24,993 nucleotides of DNA from UBA1189 sp045544835. GTDB lineage: Bacteria > Bacteroidota > Bacteroidia > Bacteroidales > Bacteroidaceae. The position numbers and the translations under genes are program-made. Every line of letters begins with the position of its first letter. Position 1 is the stretch's first letter. The stretch lies in contig JAZPZS010000133.1 in the NCBI GenBank assembly GCA_045544835.1, forward strand, positions 1 to 24,993, written 5' to 3'. Below, piece after piece: positions 6,701-14,637 of the stretch. Below the pieces are notes generated by a model. The model ran no database searches and was not told the DNA's origin. It saw nothing but the letters and a program-made list of their open reading frames with translations.

Positions 6701-8203
6701 TTATCCGCAGTGAAAGTAGCGGTGGACGAGCTTGAGCATCTCCTCCTGATTGCCGTCGATGTCGGCACGCAGGGTGCGGTCGCCATAGGAGCGCAGGCGC
6801 TTGATGATGCCGTCGATCATGGCGGGGCTGAAGACGTTGTGCTCCTCGAAGATGGCACGCTGGCGCTCGAGGCAGTCGGCCGATGCTTCACAGCTGTCGG
6901 GCAGGCAGGCCAGCGAACTGAGCTTGGCGGCATGCTCCTTCTGGTGGATGTTGACGTTCACGTAGGTGCGCTCGGCAATCTCAAGGGCATCGGCAATCTC
7001 GAACCCGTGGCGGCAGGCTACGGCGAGCCCTGCGATGAGCTGGTAGATGTCGGCCGAGCCGTCGGGCGAGCGCATCTCGACGGTCTGCTTCTGCGTGGTG
7101 TCGTAGTGGCTGGCGGCCTCCAGCGGGTTGGCAAGCTGGCACATGTCGGCCTTGGCTGCCCAGCCCAGAGGTACGCGCACGAGCACCGAGCGGTTGCGGT
7201 CGCCCCAGCAGATGTTGGTGGGGGCCTCCTGATGAGGCACGAGGCGGAAGTACGAGGTGGGGTTGGTGTTGCCGAAGGCGGTGATGGAGGGGGCCAGCTG
7301 CATCATACCGGCGATGGCCTTGCGGGCTGTGGATGAGAGCACGCCGCTGTCGAGCATCTGATTCTGTCCGTCCTTGACGATGCGCATGTGTATGTGGAGT
7401 CCCGAGCCTGCCTTGCCCGCCGTGATCTTGGGGGCGAAGGTGATGTCGTAGCCATGCTGGTAGGCCAGGTTGCGGATGATCCACTTGGCTATCATGAGCT
7501 GGTCGGCAGCCTCTTCGGCGGGCACGGGGAGGAACTCGATCTCGTTCTGCTCGTAGACGCGTCCGTCAATGGTGAAGTTGCCCACCTCGGAGTGGCCGTA
7601 CTTGATCTGACCGCCTGCCTGGGCGATGTAGGCCATGCACTGGGTGCGGAACGCGTTGAACTTGGCATAAGGGGCCGACTCGTGGTAGCCCTTCTGGTCG
7701 GTGGCGGCAAACATGCCGCTGTCAGGGGCTATCACATAGTACTCCAGCTCGCCCATGGCCTCGAAGTCCATGCCCGTCGCCTCATGGAAGGCGCGGCAGG
7801 CCTTGCGCAGCGTGTTCTCGGGAGAGCTCTCGAGCGGCATGCCGTCCTTGTTGAAGTAGGAGCACAGCATCGAGAGGGTGGGAATCTCGGCAAAGGGGTC
7901 TACGAAGGCGGTGCTGAAGCGGGGTAGCACGTAGAGGTCGCTGCTGCCTGCCTCGATGAAAGGAAACAGGCTGCTGCCATCGACACGCTCGCCACAGGTG
8001 AGGATGGCGTCGAGGTAGGCCTCGCTGTTAATGACGAAGTTGAGCGTTTTGAGGCGGCCGTCACCGGCTGGGTACATGAAGTTGACCATGCGGATGCCGT
8101 TGTCGCGTACGAAGTCCATGATGTCGGCCTTGGTGAATGCCTTGCAGGGCTTCTGCAGGTAGGCCACGAGCTTGTTGGGGTTGAGTGAAAGTTGCTTGTT
8201 CAT
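6701..8203 (-). CDS. glnA: Glutamine synthetase (type I family)
   Basis: The 500-aa protein has the GS-I architecture. A beta-grasp N-terminus comes first, then STAFVDPFAEIPTLSMLC, the first metal-binding strand GELEYYVIAP, YEQNEIEF (metal-binding Glu), GSGLHIHM (active-site His), NRSVLVRVP (ATP and glutamate contacts) and VEMRSPDGSADIYQL (substrate Arg). It condenses ammonia and glutamate using ATP, in the cytoplasm. The C-terminal motif usually reads NPY; here it is DIY, a mild departure. I see no NLYDLP-type adenylylation site, so regulation by adenylylation is unlikely. Bacteroidetes often also carry a larger GS-III, so this may not be the only enzyme. The start at 8203 fits family length. 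Confidence 0.92.
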   Translation of the reverse strand: MNKQLSLNPNKLVAYLQKPCKAFTKADIMDFVRDNGIRMVNFMYPAGDGRLKTLNFVINSEAYLDAILTCGERVDGSSLFPFIEAGSSDLYVLPRFSTAFVDPFAEIPTLSMLCSYFNKDGMPLESSPENTLRKACRAFHEATGMDFEAMGELEYYVIAPDSGMFAATDQKGYHESAPYAKFNAFRTQCMAYIAQAGGQIKYGHSEVGNFTIDGRVYEQNEIEFLPVPAEEAADQLMIAKWIIRNLAYQHGYDITFAPKITAGKAGSGLHIHMRIVKDGQNQMLDSGVLSSTARKAIAGMMQLAPSITAFGNTNPTSYFRLVPHQEAPTNICWGDRNRSVLVRVPLGWAAKADMCQLANPLEAASHYDTTQKQTVEMRSPDGSADIYQLIAGLAVACRHGFEIADALEIAERTYVNVNIHQKEHAAKLSSLACLPDSCEASADCLERQRAIFEEHNVFSPAMIDGIIKRLRSYGDRTLRADIDGNQEEMLKLVHRYFHCG

Positions 8204-8353
8204 ATGCTTTGTCTGTTTGTTGTTGGTTCATCATCAGGGGTGCCTGGCGTGATGAGGCACTTAGGATGGCGTAAAGGTACGAATTAATTGCGAAAATAGG
8301 TGTGTGGCGAGTAAAAAAATGAGGTGGGTGAGTGTGGATTACGTTTTTTGTCC

Positions 8354-8361
8354 TATCTTTG
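8354..8361 (+). promoter_or_regulatory. -7 box (TATCTTTG) for the MalY/PatB gene
   Basis: TATCTTTG fits TAnnTTTG and lies 31 bases before the ATG at 8393, in the 189-base divergent gap between glnA and this gene. No good -33 TTTG is visible at the right spacing. The glnA side has only a weaker, one-mismatch box (TACCTTTA on the minus strand, near 8272-8279). Confidence 0.6.
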
Positions 8362-8392
8362 CTAAGACAATCTATATATAGGTATCTGCACT

Positions 8393-9568
8393 ATGCAATA
8401 TGACTTTGACAGAATCATTGACCGTCGGGGGACCGATGCGCTGAAGATTGATGCCCTCCCTACGATATGGGGGAGAGATGACCTGCTGCCCCTATGGGTG
8501 GCCGACATGGACTTTGCCACACCACCGTTTGTGCTGGATGAGCTGCGCAAGCGACTGCAGTGCGAGGTGTTGGGATACACGGTGCGTACGCCGCGCTGGG
8601 CAGCGTCGATCGTGGCGTGGCAGAAGGAACGCTATGGATGGACGATAGCGCCCGAGTGGCTCAACTTTGTGCCGGGAATCGTGCCGGGCATAGCACTGGT
8701 GATCAACTGCTTCACCCGACCAGGCGATGCCATACTCATACAGCCGCCCGTGTATCATCCCTATTTCCATGTGCCGCAAAACTTGGGGCGCGTGGTGCGC
8801 GAGAGCCCTCTCGACTTGGTCGATGGACAGTATAGCATAGACTTCGAACGATTCGAAAGGGATGTCAAGGGGTGTAGACTCTTCCTCCTTTGCCATCCAC
8901 ACAATCCCGGTGGGCGGGTGTGGACAGTCGAAGAGCTGCGCCGGATGGCCGAGATATGCCATCGCGAGGGCGTCGTCGTCGTGTCTGATGAGATACATGC
9001 CGACCTTACGCTGCCGCCCTATAGCCACGTGCCCTTTGCCAGCGTGTCGGCCGAGGCGGAGCAGAACTGTATCACCCTGATGTCGCCAAGCAAGGCGTTC
9101 AATATGGCCGGATTGACCTCGTCCTACAGCATCATCGGCAACGAAGCGCTGCGCATTCGATTCCACCAATACCTGGAGCATAGCGAACTAAACCTGGGGC
9201 ATGCCTTTGCCTTCGGCAGTGTGGCGGCAGCCTACTCGAATGGCACGGAATGGCTCGACCAGATGCTGGCCTACGTGAAGGGAAACATTGACTATGTGGA
9301 GCAGACACTGACGGAGGAGATACCGCTCATAGGCATGCTAAGGCCACAGGCCTCGTACCTCGTATTTCTCGATTGCCGCAAGCTGGGGCTTTCGCAAGAG
9401 GAACTCAACAGACTCTTTGTGGATGAGGCCCGTCTGGCACTGAACGACGGAGCCATGTTCGGCAAGGAGGGAGAGGGATTCATGCGACTCAACGTGGCAA
9501 GTCCGCGTAGCGTAATCGTGGAGGCCATGCGCAGGCTTAAAGAGGCTGTTGACAGAAAGATTCATTGA
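8393..9568 (+). CDS. MalY/PatB family PLP-dependent C-S lyase / aminotransferase
   Basis: The 391-aa enzyme is a fold-type I PLP protein of the MalY/PatB subgroup. Diagnostic stretches: LPLWVADMDFATPP near residue 32, GYT, IQPPVYHPYF, CHPHNPGGRVW, VVSDEIHADL (Asp binding the PLP nitrogen), SPSKAFNMAGL (Lys forming the Schiff base) and GEGFMRLNVASPR (substrate carboxylate Arg). Members cleave cystathionine or cysteine conjugates to pyruvate, ammonia and a thiol, and some also transaminate; E. coli MalY is best known. It is a single gene with its own promoter and a hairpin after the stop. Family is firm; the physiological substrate is not deducible. Confidence 0.93.
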   Translation: MQYDFDRIIDRRGTDALKIDALPTIWGRDDLLPLWVADMDFATPPFVLDELRKRLQCEVLGYTVRTPRWAASIVAWQKERYGWTIAPEWLNFVPGIVPGIALVINCFTRPGDAILIQPPVYHPYFHVPQNLGRVVRESPLDLVDGQYSIDFERFERDVKGCRLFLLCHPHNPGGRVWTVEELRRMAEICHREGVVVVSDEIHADLTLPPYSHVPFASVSAEAEQNCITLMSPSKAFNMAGLTSSYSIIGNEALRIRFHQYLEHSELNLGHAFAFGSVAAAYSNGTEWLDQMLAYVKGNIDYVEQTLTEEIPLIGMLRPQASYLVFLDCRKLGLSQEELNRLFVDEARLALNDGAMFGKEGEGFMRLNVASPRSVIVEAMRRLKEAVDRKIH

Positions 9569-9575
9569 CTCTCAT

Positions 9576-9602
9576 GTAGCCCCCTCATGAGGACGGGGCT
9601 AC
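9576..9602. terminator. Hairpin between convergent genes
   Basis: GTAGCCCC (9576-9583) pairs with GGGGCTAC (9595-9602) across an 11-base loop, in the 37-base gap between the convergent MalY/PatB and FAH-family genes. No T-run follows on either strand, so it is a candidate bidirectional terminator only. Confidence 0.45.
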
Positions 9603-9605
9603 CGC

Positions 9606-10223
9606 TCAGCGCACATGGAACGACATGACGCGCTCGCCCTCGAGGAAGCCCTCGACATGTTGCCCTATCTGCAAGGGACCTACCCCGACGGGGGTGCCGG
9701 TGAAGAGGAGGTCGCCAGTCTTGAGCATGAAGAAGCGGCTGACGTAGCTCACCAGCTCATCGACACCGAAGAGCATGTCGACGGTGTGGCCGCGCTGCAC
9801 GGTGTGCCCGTCGATGTCGAGGTGAAAATGGATGTTCTGCATGTGGGCAAAACGCTCTACGGGGACGAAGTCGCCCAAGACAGCCGAGCCGTCGAACCCC
9901 TTGCAGAGCTCCCAGGGAAGGCCGTCGCGGCGGAAGCGTTCCTGCAGGTCGCGGGCAGTGATGTCGACGCCTACGGTGACGGCATCGTAGTAGCGATGGG
10001 CAAAGCGAGGGGCGATGTTCTTGCCCAGTTTATTGATGCGCACCACCAGCTCGGCCTCGTAGTCGAAGCGCTCGGCAAAGTCGGGGATGAAGAAGGGCTT
10101 GCCGTTCTTGAGAATGGCCGAGTCGGGCTTCATGAAGATGACAGGATGCTCGGGAAGGGGCGACGAGCCGTTGAGCTCGTTGTGGTGGGCGGCATAGTTC
10201 ATGCCTACGCAGATGATTTTCAT
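9606..10223 (-). CDS. Fumarylacetoacetate hydrolase family protein (FAHD1/YcgM-like)
   Basis: The 205-aa protein is a compact single-domain FAH enzyme. It starts MKIICVGMNYAAHHNEL, then HPVIFMKPDSAIL, FDYEAELVVRI (metal-binding Glu pair), VGVDITARDLQ (metal-binding Asp), GKFD-like KGFDGSAVLGDF and TGTPVGVGPL (oxyanion loop). The family hydrolyses or decarboxylates acylpyruvates and oxaloacetate using Mg or Mn in the cytoplasm. The short length fits the FAHD1/YcgM branch rather than true fumarylacetoacetase. It stands alone, with its own -7 box at 10247 on the minus strand, so the context does not reveal the substrate. Confidence 0.92.
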   Translation of the reverse strand: MKIICVGMNYAAHHNELNGSSPLPEHPVIFMKPDSAILKNGKPFFIPDFAERFDYEAELVVRINKLGKNIAPRFAHRYYDAVTVGVDITARDLQERFRRDGLPWELCKGFDGSAVLGDFVPVERFAHMQNIHFHLDIDGHTVQRGHTVDMLFGVDELVSYVSRFFMLKTGDLLFTGTPVGVGPLQIGQHVEGFLEGERVMSFHVR

Positions 10224-10246
10224 GTCGAATGATAATGATTAGAGTG

Positions 10247-10254
10247 CAAAAGTA
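10247..10254 (-). promoter_or_regulatory. -7 box (TACTTTTG, minus strand) for the FAH-family gene
   Basis: CAAAAGTA on the + strand reads TACTTTTG on the minus strand, matching TAnnTTTG, 23 bases before the ATG at 10223. No clear -33 element was found. Confidence 0.5.
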
Positions 10255-10298
10255 GCACTTTTTTCTTGATCGGTGATGGGGGCTGCGAAAAACTTTAC

Positions 10299-10306
10299 TA
10301 TATTTG
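10299..10306 (+). promoter_or_regulatory. -7 box (TATATTTG) for the SUI1-family gene
   Basis: TATATTTG fits TAnnTTTG and lies 40 bases before the ATG at 10347. With the minus-strand box at 10247 it forms a divergent promoter pair in the 123-base gap. Confidence 0.55.
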
Positions 10307-10346
10307 TCTTCGCATACAAGGTTGTTGTAACTAAAAAACGCATAGC

Positions 10347-10688
10347 ATGGCCAAAGATAACGACTGGAAGAGCCGCCTGCAGGTGGTATACTCGACCAAC
10401 CCCGACTATAACTACGTCACCGACGAGGAACCCGAGGTAGAGACGCTGCCCAAGCAACAGCAGAAGCTGCGTGTGCAGATGGAGAAGAACCATCGGGGAG
10501 GGAAGACCGTAACCATCGTGCGTGGCTTTGTGGGTGCCGAGGATGACCTCAAGGCATTGGCTAAGCTGCTCAAGACACGTTGTGGAGTGGGAGGGTCGGC
10601 CAAGGAGGGGGAGATTATCGTCCAAGGCGATTTCAAGCAGAAGGTGGTGGAGCTGCTCGTCAAGGAGGGGTATACAAACACGAAATAG
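10347..10688 (+). CDS. yciH: SUI1/eIF1-like translation factor (YciH family)
   Basis: The 113-aa protein has a charged N-terminal extension and a C-terminal SUI1 domain from about residue 40: KLRVQMEKNHRGGKTVTIVRGF, then DLKALAKLLKTRCGVGGSAKEGEIIVQGD, then KVVELLVKEGY. The GGKTVTIVRGF and CGVGGSAK...IVQGD blocks are the signature of bacterial eIF1 homologues. Such proteins bind the small ribosomal subunit and are thought to affect start-site fidelity; the bacterial role is poorly defined. It is a single gene with its own promoter, converging with the guanylyltransferase gene. Confidence 0.93.
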   Translation: MAKDNDWKSRLQVVYSTNPDYNYVTDEEPEVETLPKQQQKLRVQMEKNHRGGKTVTIVRGFVGAEDDLKALAKLLKTRCGVGGSAKEGEIIVQGDFKQKVVELLVKEGYTNTK

Positions 10689-10730
10689 GAATGGTTCGAA
10701 GAGGAGCATCAGGAACGATACGCCTATCCT

Positions 10731-10768
10731 TCCCCACAGGAGGTCAAGCGATGGCTTGGCGGTGGGGA
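10731..10768. terminator. Stem-loop in convergent gap, possible terminator
   Basis: TCCCCAC (10731-10737) pairs with GTGGGGA (10762-10768), and inside it CAAGC (10745-10749) pairs with GCTTG (10754-10758). It lies between the convergent yciH-like and manC-like genes. There is no T-run, so it is only a candidate. Confidence 0.35.
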
Positions 10769-10795
10769 GAGAGGGTAGGAGGTAGCCCTAGTTGA

Positions 10796-12142
10796 TTATT
10801 CTTCGCCCCAATCCCACTCGAAGCGTTCGATGTCTTCCTCTATGAGCGGGTGGCCTGACTGAACTTCTATGAAGGTCAGCTCCGTGATTGCCTTGATCGT
10901 GTGGAAGTGCTCTACGGGGATGATCACCGTGTCACCGGCTCTTACCTTGCGCACCTCGCCATTGAGGACAAAGATGCCCTCACCGTCAACGAAGGTCCAC
11001 ACCTCGGAACGGTGATGGTGTATCTGATAGGAGATGTGCTTCCCTGGCTTCAGGGTGATACTCTTGGTGAGCGAGTGCTCTCCGCTGGCATACTGCGTGT
11101 CGTCGAGCACCTGATAGGTTCCCCATCGGCGCTCTTCGAACATCGGGCGGTGGTCAAAGCTCTCTACGAGCGGTTTGATATGCTCCGAAGACTCCTTTCC
11201 GCACACAAGGATGCCGTCGTGCCCTGCCACTATGATGGCATTGCTGATGCCTTCGCAGACGATGGAAAGTCCCAGTTCGTTGATGATGGTAGTGCCTTGG
11301 GTATCGGCTCCGGTGATGACAAGGCCGATGGTGCTCTCGGGCAACTCCTCGGAGAAGGCATTCCATGTGCCGAGGTCCTTCCACTGACCGCTGTAGGGCA
11401 CTACAGCCACGGAGGTGGCCTTCTCGACCACTTCGTAATCGAAACTTCTCTTGGGAAGTTCACCATAGCGCTTGCGCAGCTCGGCAAAGCTGTCGGCCTG
11501 CACATGGTGCCCTACGATATCCATCATATAGCCCAGGCGGAAGGCAAATACTCCGCCATTCCAATAAGCATGCTGGCGCAGCAGCTCCTTGGCATGCTCC
11601 TCATCGGGCTTCTCGGTGAAGCGCAACACGCTGCTATATGTGGCGCTCTCCTTGTCGCTGGGCACGATATATCCAAACTTGGTGGAGGGGCAGGCAGGGG
11701 TGATGCCCATCAGTACCAGTTCGGCAACACCTTGCTCGACAAGATGTCCCATGGTGCATATGGTATCGAAGTAGGTATTCTCCGTATAGGTGTCGCAAGG
11801 CATGACGACAACCACCTCGTCGCGTCCACAGCCCTTCTCCCATGCCAGGTGCGCGGCCGATAGGGCAATGGCAGGGAAGGTGTCTCTGCGCTCGGGCTCC
11901 GTCACTATGGCAATGTCCCTTCCCAGTTGGCTCTCTATGGAGTCGAGTTGCGAGTTGCTGGTGGCAATGGTTATCGAAGCCGTGGGCACATTCTCGTTGA
12001 TCTGTCGGACAACACGCTGTATCATCGACTCCTTATGTCCGTCTGGAGCTTGCAGAAACTGTAGGTACTGTTTCGAACGGGTGCCGTTAGATAGAGGCCA
12101 AAGTCTTTTCCCCGAACCACCGGATAGTAATATGATTTTCAT
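10796..12142 (-). CDS. manC: Mannose-1-phosphate guanylyltransferase with C-terminal cupin domain (ManC type)
   Basis: The 448-aa protein begins with the nucleotidyltransferase signature LLSGGSGKRLWPLSN (most have GGSGTRLWPLS), then VTEPERRDTFPAIALSA, FGYIVP, FTEKPDEE, YWNGGVFAFR and WKDLGTWN. The C-terminal third is a type II phosphomannose-isomerase-like cupin with metal ligands in QIHHHRSEVWTFVDGEG and VRAGDTVIIPVEHFHTIKA. ManC makes GDP-mannose from mannose-1-phosphate and GTP for surface polysaccharides; the cupin may add mannose-6-phosphate isomerase activity. The position where ADH is usual reads PCDTYTE. It starts divergently from rhaD with a 274-base gap. No capsule genes surround it, so it is probably a housekeeping copy. 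Family firm, bifunctionality inferred. Confidence 0.9.
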   Translation of the reverse strand: MKIILLSGGSGKRLWPLSNGTRSKQYLQFLQAPDGHKESMIQRVVRQINENVPTASITIATSNSQLDSIESQLGRDIAIVTEPERRDTFPAIALSAAHLAWEKGCGRDEVVVVMPCDTYTENTYFDTICTMGHLVEQGVAELVLMGITPACPSTKFGYIVPSDKESATYSSVLRFTEKPDEEHAKELLRQHAYWNGGVFAFRLGYMMDIVGHHVQADSFAELRKRYGELPKRSFDYEVVEKATSVAVVPYSGQWKDLGTWNAFSEELPESTIGLVITGADTQGTTIINELGLSIVCEGISNAIIVAGHDGILVCGKESSEHIKPLVESFDHRPMFEERRWGTYQVLDDTQYASGEHSLTKSITLKPGKHISYQIHHHRSEVWTFVDGEGIFVLNGEVRKVRAGDTVIIPVEHFHTIKAITELTFIEVQSGHPLIEEDIERFEWDWGEE

Positions 12143-12346
12143 TGCTGCAAAAACGTCTTAATATTATTATCAAGGGCATAACGCCGGGCATTATCCCCGA
12201 TATGGAGAACAAAGTAACGCTATTTTTGTTGGAAAACCTAATTTTCGTGCACCTTTTTGGCATATCTCAGGTGTTGCACTATGGCGAGGCGTTTTTACAT
12301 CGATGGCAACTGACAGGACAATGCGAACAAAAAAGTACGTGTTTCT

Positions 12347-12377
12347 TTTGTCGTTTGGCGAGGTTCGTGTATATTTG
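12347..12377 (+). promoter_or_regulatory. Full Bacteroidetes promoter (-33 TTTG, -7 TATATTTG) for rhaD
   Basis: TTTG at 12347-12350, a 19-base spacer, then TATATTTG at 12370-12377 match the consensus of the Bacteroidetes primary sigma factor at both elements with ideal spacing. The box ends 39 bases before the rhaD ATG at 12417. It also supports 12417 as the start, since the earlier in-frame ATG at 12303 lies upstream of the promoter. Confidence 0.8.
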
Positions 12378-12416
12378 CACAAAAATATACCTATCAATCT
12401 AGAAAAATACAATACG

Positions 12417-13226
12417 ATGAAATCAGTACTTGACAATCGCCCCGCACTGGCTGCGGAGGTAAACAAGGTAGCCGAAGTCGCAGGATACCTATGGCAAAAA
12501 GGTTGGGCCGAGCGCAATGGCGGCAACATCACAGTGAACATTACAGAGTATGTAGATGACGAAATCAAGGCATTGCCCGCTATCAGCGAGGTGAAGCAGA
12601 TTGGCGTTACACTGCCTCACCTGAAGGGGCGTTACTTCTATTGCAAGGGTACCAACAAGCGCATGCGCGACCTCGCACGCTGGCCCATGCAGAATGGATC
12701 CATCATCCGTATCCTCGATGACTGCGCCAGCTATGTCATCATAGCCGACGAACCCGTGATGCCTACATCAGAGCTCCCCTCACACCTGAGCGTGCATAAT
12801 TGGTTCATTGAGACAGGAAAGCCCTACAAGGCCTCCGTGCATACACATCCCATCGAACTTGTAGCAATGACCCACTGCAACAAGTTCTTGGAGAAGGATG
12901 TGGCTACCAATCTTTTGTGGAGCATGATTCCCGAAACTAAGGCTTTCTGCCCACGTGGTCTGGGCATCATCCCTTACACACTCCCCGGCTCCAATGAGTT
13001 GGCCGAAGCTACCATCCGCGAGCTCGGCGACTATGATGTAGTGATGTGGGAAAAGCATGGTGTATTTGCCGTAGACACCGACGTGATGGCCGCATTTGAC
13101 CAGATCGACGTGCTCAACAAATCGGCACTCATCTATATTGCCTCAAAGAACATGGGATTCGAGCCCGACGGCATGAGCCAAGAGCAGATGCGCGAGATGA
13201 CTGTAGCATTCAACCTGCCGAAATAA
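12417..13226 (+). CDS. rhaD: Rhamnulose-1-phosphate aldolase
   Basis: The 269-aa protein belongs to the class II (zinc) aldolase/adducin family and matches RhaD in length and motifs: KGWAERNGGNITVN (phosphate-binding glycines), RYFYCKGTNKRMRDL, ELPSHLSVH, ASVHTHPIELVAMTH (zinc-binding His of HTH) and MWEKHGVFAV (third zinc His). It splits L-rhamnulose-1-phosphate into dihydroxyacetone phosphate and lactaldehyde in the cytoplasm. The open frame extends to 12303, but I chose 12417 because the family starts there and a perfect promoter lies between. No rhamnose isomerase, kinase or transporter is in the window, so it stands alone here. A strong terminator follows at 13252. Confidence 0.93.
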   Translation: MKSVLDNRPALAAEVNKVAEVAGYLWQKGWAERNGGNITVNITEYVDDEIKALPAISEVKQIGVTLPHLKGRYFYCKGTNKRMRDLARWPMQNGSIIRILDDCASYVIIADEPVMPTSELPSHLSVHNWFIETGKPYKASVHTHPIELVAMTHCNKFLEKDVATNLLWSMIPETKAFCPRGLGIIPYTLPGSNELAEATIRELGDYDVVMWEKHGVFAVDTDVMAAFDQIDVLNKSALIYIASKNMGFEPDGMSQEQMREMTVAFNLPK

Positions 13227-13251
13227 ACATATCTCTAAAATCCACCATAAT

Positions 13252-13291
13252 GATAAACGTGAGCTCGAATCCGAACTCACGTTTATCTTTT
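13252..13291 (+). terminator. Intrinsic terminator after rhaD
   Basis: GATAAACGTGAG (13252-13263) pairs perfectly with CTCACGTTTATC (13276-13287) around a 12-base loop and is followed by TTTT. It sits 26 bases after the rhaD stop and may also serve the convergent porin gene. Confidence 0.85.
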
Positions 13292-13293
13292 CA

Positions 13294-13337
13294 TTACGTA
13301 TCTTCTGTTCCTGTTACGTATCTTCTGTTTCCTTACG
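13294..13337. repeat. Short tandem repeat, about 20-bp unit, just over two copies
   Basis: TTACGTATCTTCTGTT occurs at 13294-13309 and again at 13314-13329, a spacing of 20 bases, and a partial third copy (TTACGT) starts at 13333 after a 19-base step. It fills the space between the rhaD terminator and the end of the porin gene. Confidence 0.75.
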
Positions 13338-13356
13338 TCAAAAGTATTGTAGGATG

Positions 13357-14409
13357 TTAACGTTCCAGAATACTCATCTTCCAAGTTACGCCCAATGTGA
13401 GGAACGACTGTGCATCAAACACTGTACCACCAGCGAGGTTGCCGTTTGTACCCCATGCATAGCTGTAACCACCATGCAAACGGATGTCGCGGCTGCCCTC
13501 GATGGGGAAGTACTCTACGCCAGCACCTACTCGAGTAAGCTCTGTGCCAGGCACTACGCAGTAGTCAGCTGCGTTAGTCTCATTTACGTCATACGAAAAC
13601 TTGCCGAATACGTTGATCTTGTCATTGGCTGCCCATGAGAGGTCGGCCATCACGGAGAAGTCATAGAAGTCAAAGTTGGCCATCTCGGCACGGTTCATCC
13701 AGTCGAGCTGCAATTTGAAGTCGCCCATATTGAACTGATGACCCAAGGCGATGAAGTTGACATACTTTCCGGGCTGATACTCTACCAAATTCACCGAGTG
13801 GAGGATGTCGATCCAACCATGCGAGCCACTCCACAGCAAGTTATAGGAGAACATATCAGGATAATTGAGAACTTTGTCGGGAGAGGGGTCGAAATCATGA
13901 TTGCGGAAGGGACTCTGTGTAAGCTGCAGCTTCAGCGCATCCTTGCCTTCGTCGCCAATCGTGTAGGTGGCACCGATACCCCACTGGTAGCAAGCCATGT
14001 TGTACCAATACTCAGAACCGAAGTAGAAGTCTATCGGGGCGCGGTCATACTCGTATCCACCGACTGCTACCGTCTGCTTACCCCCCGTGAAGGCCCATGC
14101 ACCGATAGTATAGGTGAGGTTCAGATGGTCTACCGCATCGAAGTAGCTCGCATCATCGTTCGGCTTGCCCATGCGCTGGCGATAGGCGTAGCTCCATGAA
14201 TCGTTGATATTGCCGTTGAGGCGCAGGTTGAACTGTTTGCCGCGGAAGCCTGTATTTGCGGCAACTACATTACCGTCGATTAACTCGTTCTGAAGGTCGC
14301 CACGCGCTTCCATGCGCAGATTTATACTTGTGCTCTCTTGTGCTGTGGCTGCGCCTGCAAGCAAGAATAGGGTGGAGATTCCTACCCATAATTTCTGTCC
14401 TCTTTTCAT
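13357..14409 (-). CDS. Outer-membrane porin-like beta-barrel protein
   Basis: The 350-aa protein has a cleavable signal peptide (MKRGQKLWVGISTLFLLAGAATAQ). The rest shows alternating hydrophobic/polar strands rich in aromatic residues, typical of an outer-membrane barrel. The stretch FRGKQFNLRLNGNINDSWSYAYRQRMGK, then WAFTGGKQTVAVGGYEYDRAPIDFY, resembles phosphate-selective porin O/P-type barrels of Bacteroidetes, where a G-K-Q motif and YE/YDR follow the early strands. It lacks a terminal Phe (it ends MSILER). The transported substrate is not evident. A minus-strand promoter lies at 14443-14474. Barrel assignment is confident, subfamily moderate. Confidence 0.82.
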   Translation of the reverse strand: MKRGQKLWVGISTLFLLAGAATAQESTSINLRMEARGDLQNELIDGNVVAANTGFRGKQFNLRLNGNINDSWSYAYRQRMGKPNDDASYFDAVDHLNLTYTIGAWAFTGGKQTVAVGGYEYDRAPIDFYFGSEYWYNMACYQWGIGATYTIGDEGKDALKLQLTQSPFRNHDFDPSPDKVLNYPDMFSYNLLWSGSHGWIDILHSVNLVEYQPGKYVNFIALGHQFNMGDFKLQLDWMNRAEMANFDFYDFSVMADLSWAANDKINVFGKFSYDVNETNAADYCVVPGTELTRVGAGVEYFPIEGSRDIRLHGGYSYAWGTNGNLAGGTVFDAQSFLTLGVTWKMSILER

Positions 14410-14442
14410 TGTTTTTTTACGTTTTTTAATAGTTTTACGCTA

Positions 14443-14474
14443 CAAAAATAATGTAAAGAGTCAAAATATGCAAG
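14443..14474 (-). promoter_or_regulatory. Promoter for the porin gene (minus strand)
   Basis: On the minus strand, TATTTTTG (14443-14450) matches TAnnTTTG. CTTG (14471-14474), one base off the -33 TTTG, lies 20 bases upstream of it. The -7 box is 33 bases before the ATG at 14409. Confidence 0.55.
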
Positions 14475-14579
14475 TATGTAGTTGTTTTTGGCTATAGGGT
14501 TTGGGCGGCTATAGGTGTTTAGGGGTAGGAATAGGATGATGCTACATGATTGCTTTTGGACGTTATGGATGCAAAATAG

Positions 14580-14611
14580 CAGCGAGGGTATTCCGATGAA
14601 TACCCTCGCTG
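14580..14611 (-). terminator. Terminator after ppiD
   Basis: A perfect 13-bp stem (CAGCGAGGGTATT with AATACCCTCGCTG) has a 6-base loop, followed on the minus strand by CTATTTTGC. It lies 26 bases past the ppiD stop and would end the envelope operon. Confidence 0.75.
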
Positions 14612-14637
14612 TTGTCTTTTGTCCTCCTGTCGTGTGA

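Noticed and set aside
6692..7927. Long + strand open frames opposite glutamine synthetase
   Set aside because: They are low-complexity Val/Gly/Ala-rich antisense frames with no recognisable domain.
12303..12416. Upstream extension of rhaD
   Set aside because: A full promoter lies inside it and the family starts at 12417.
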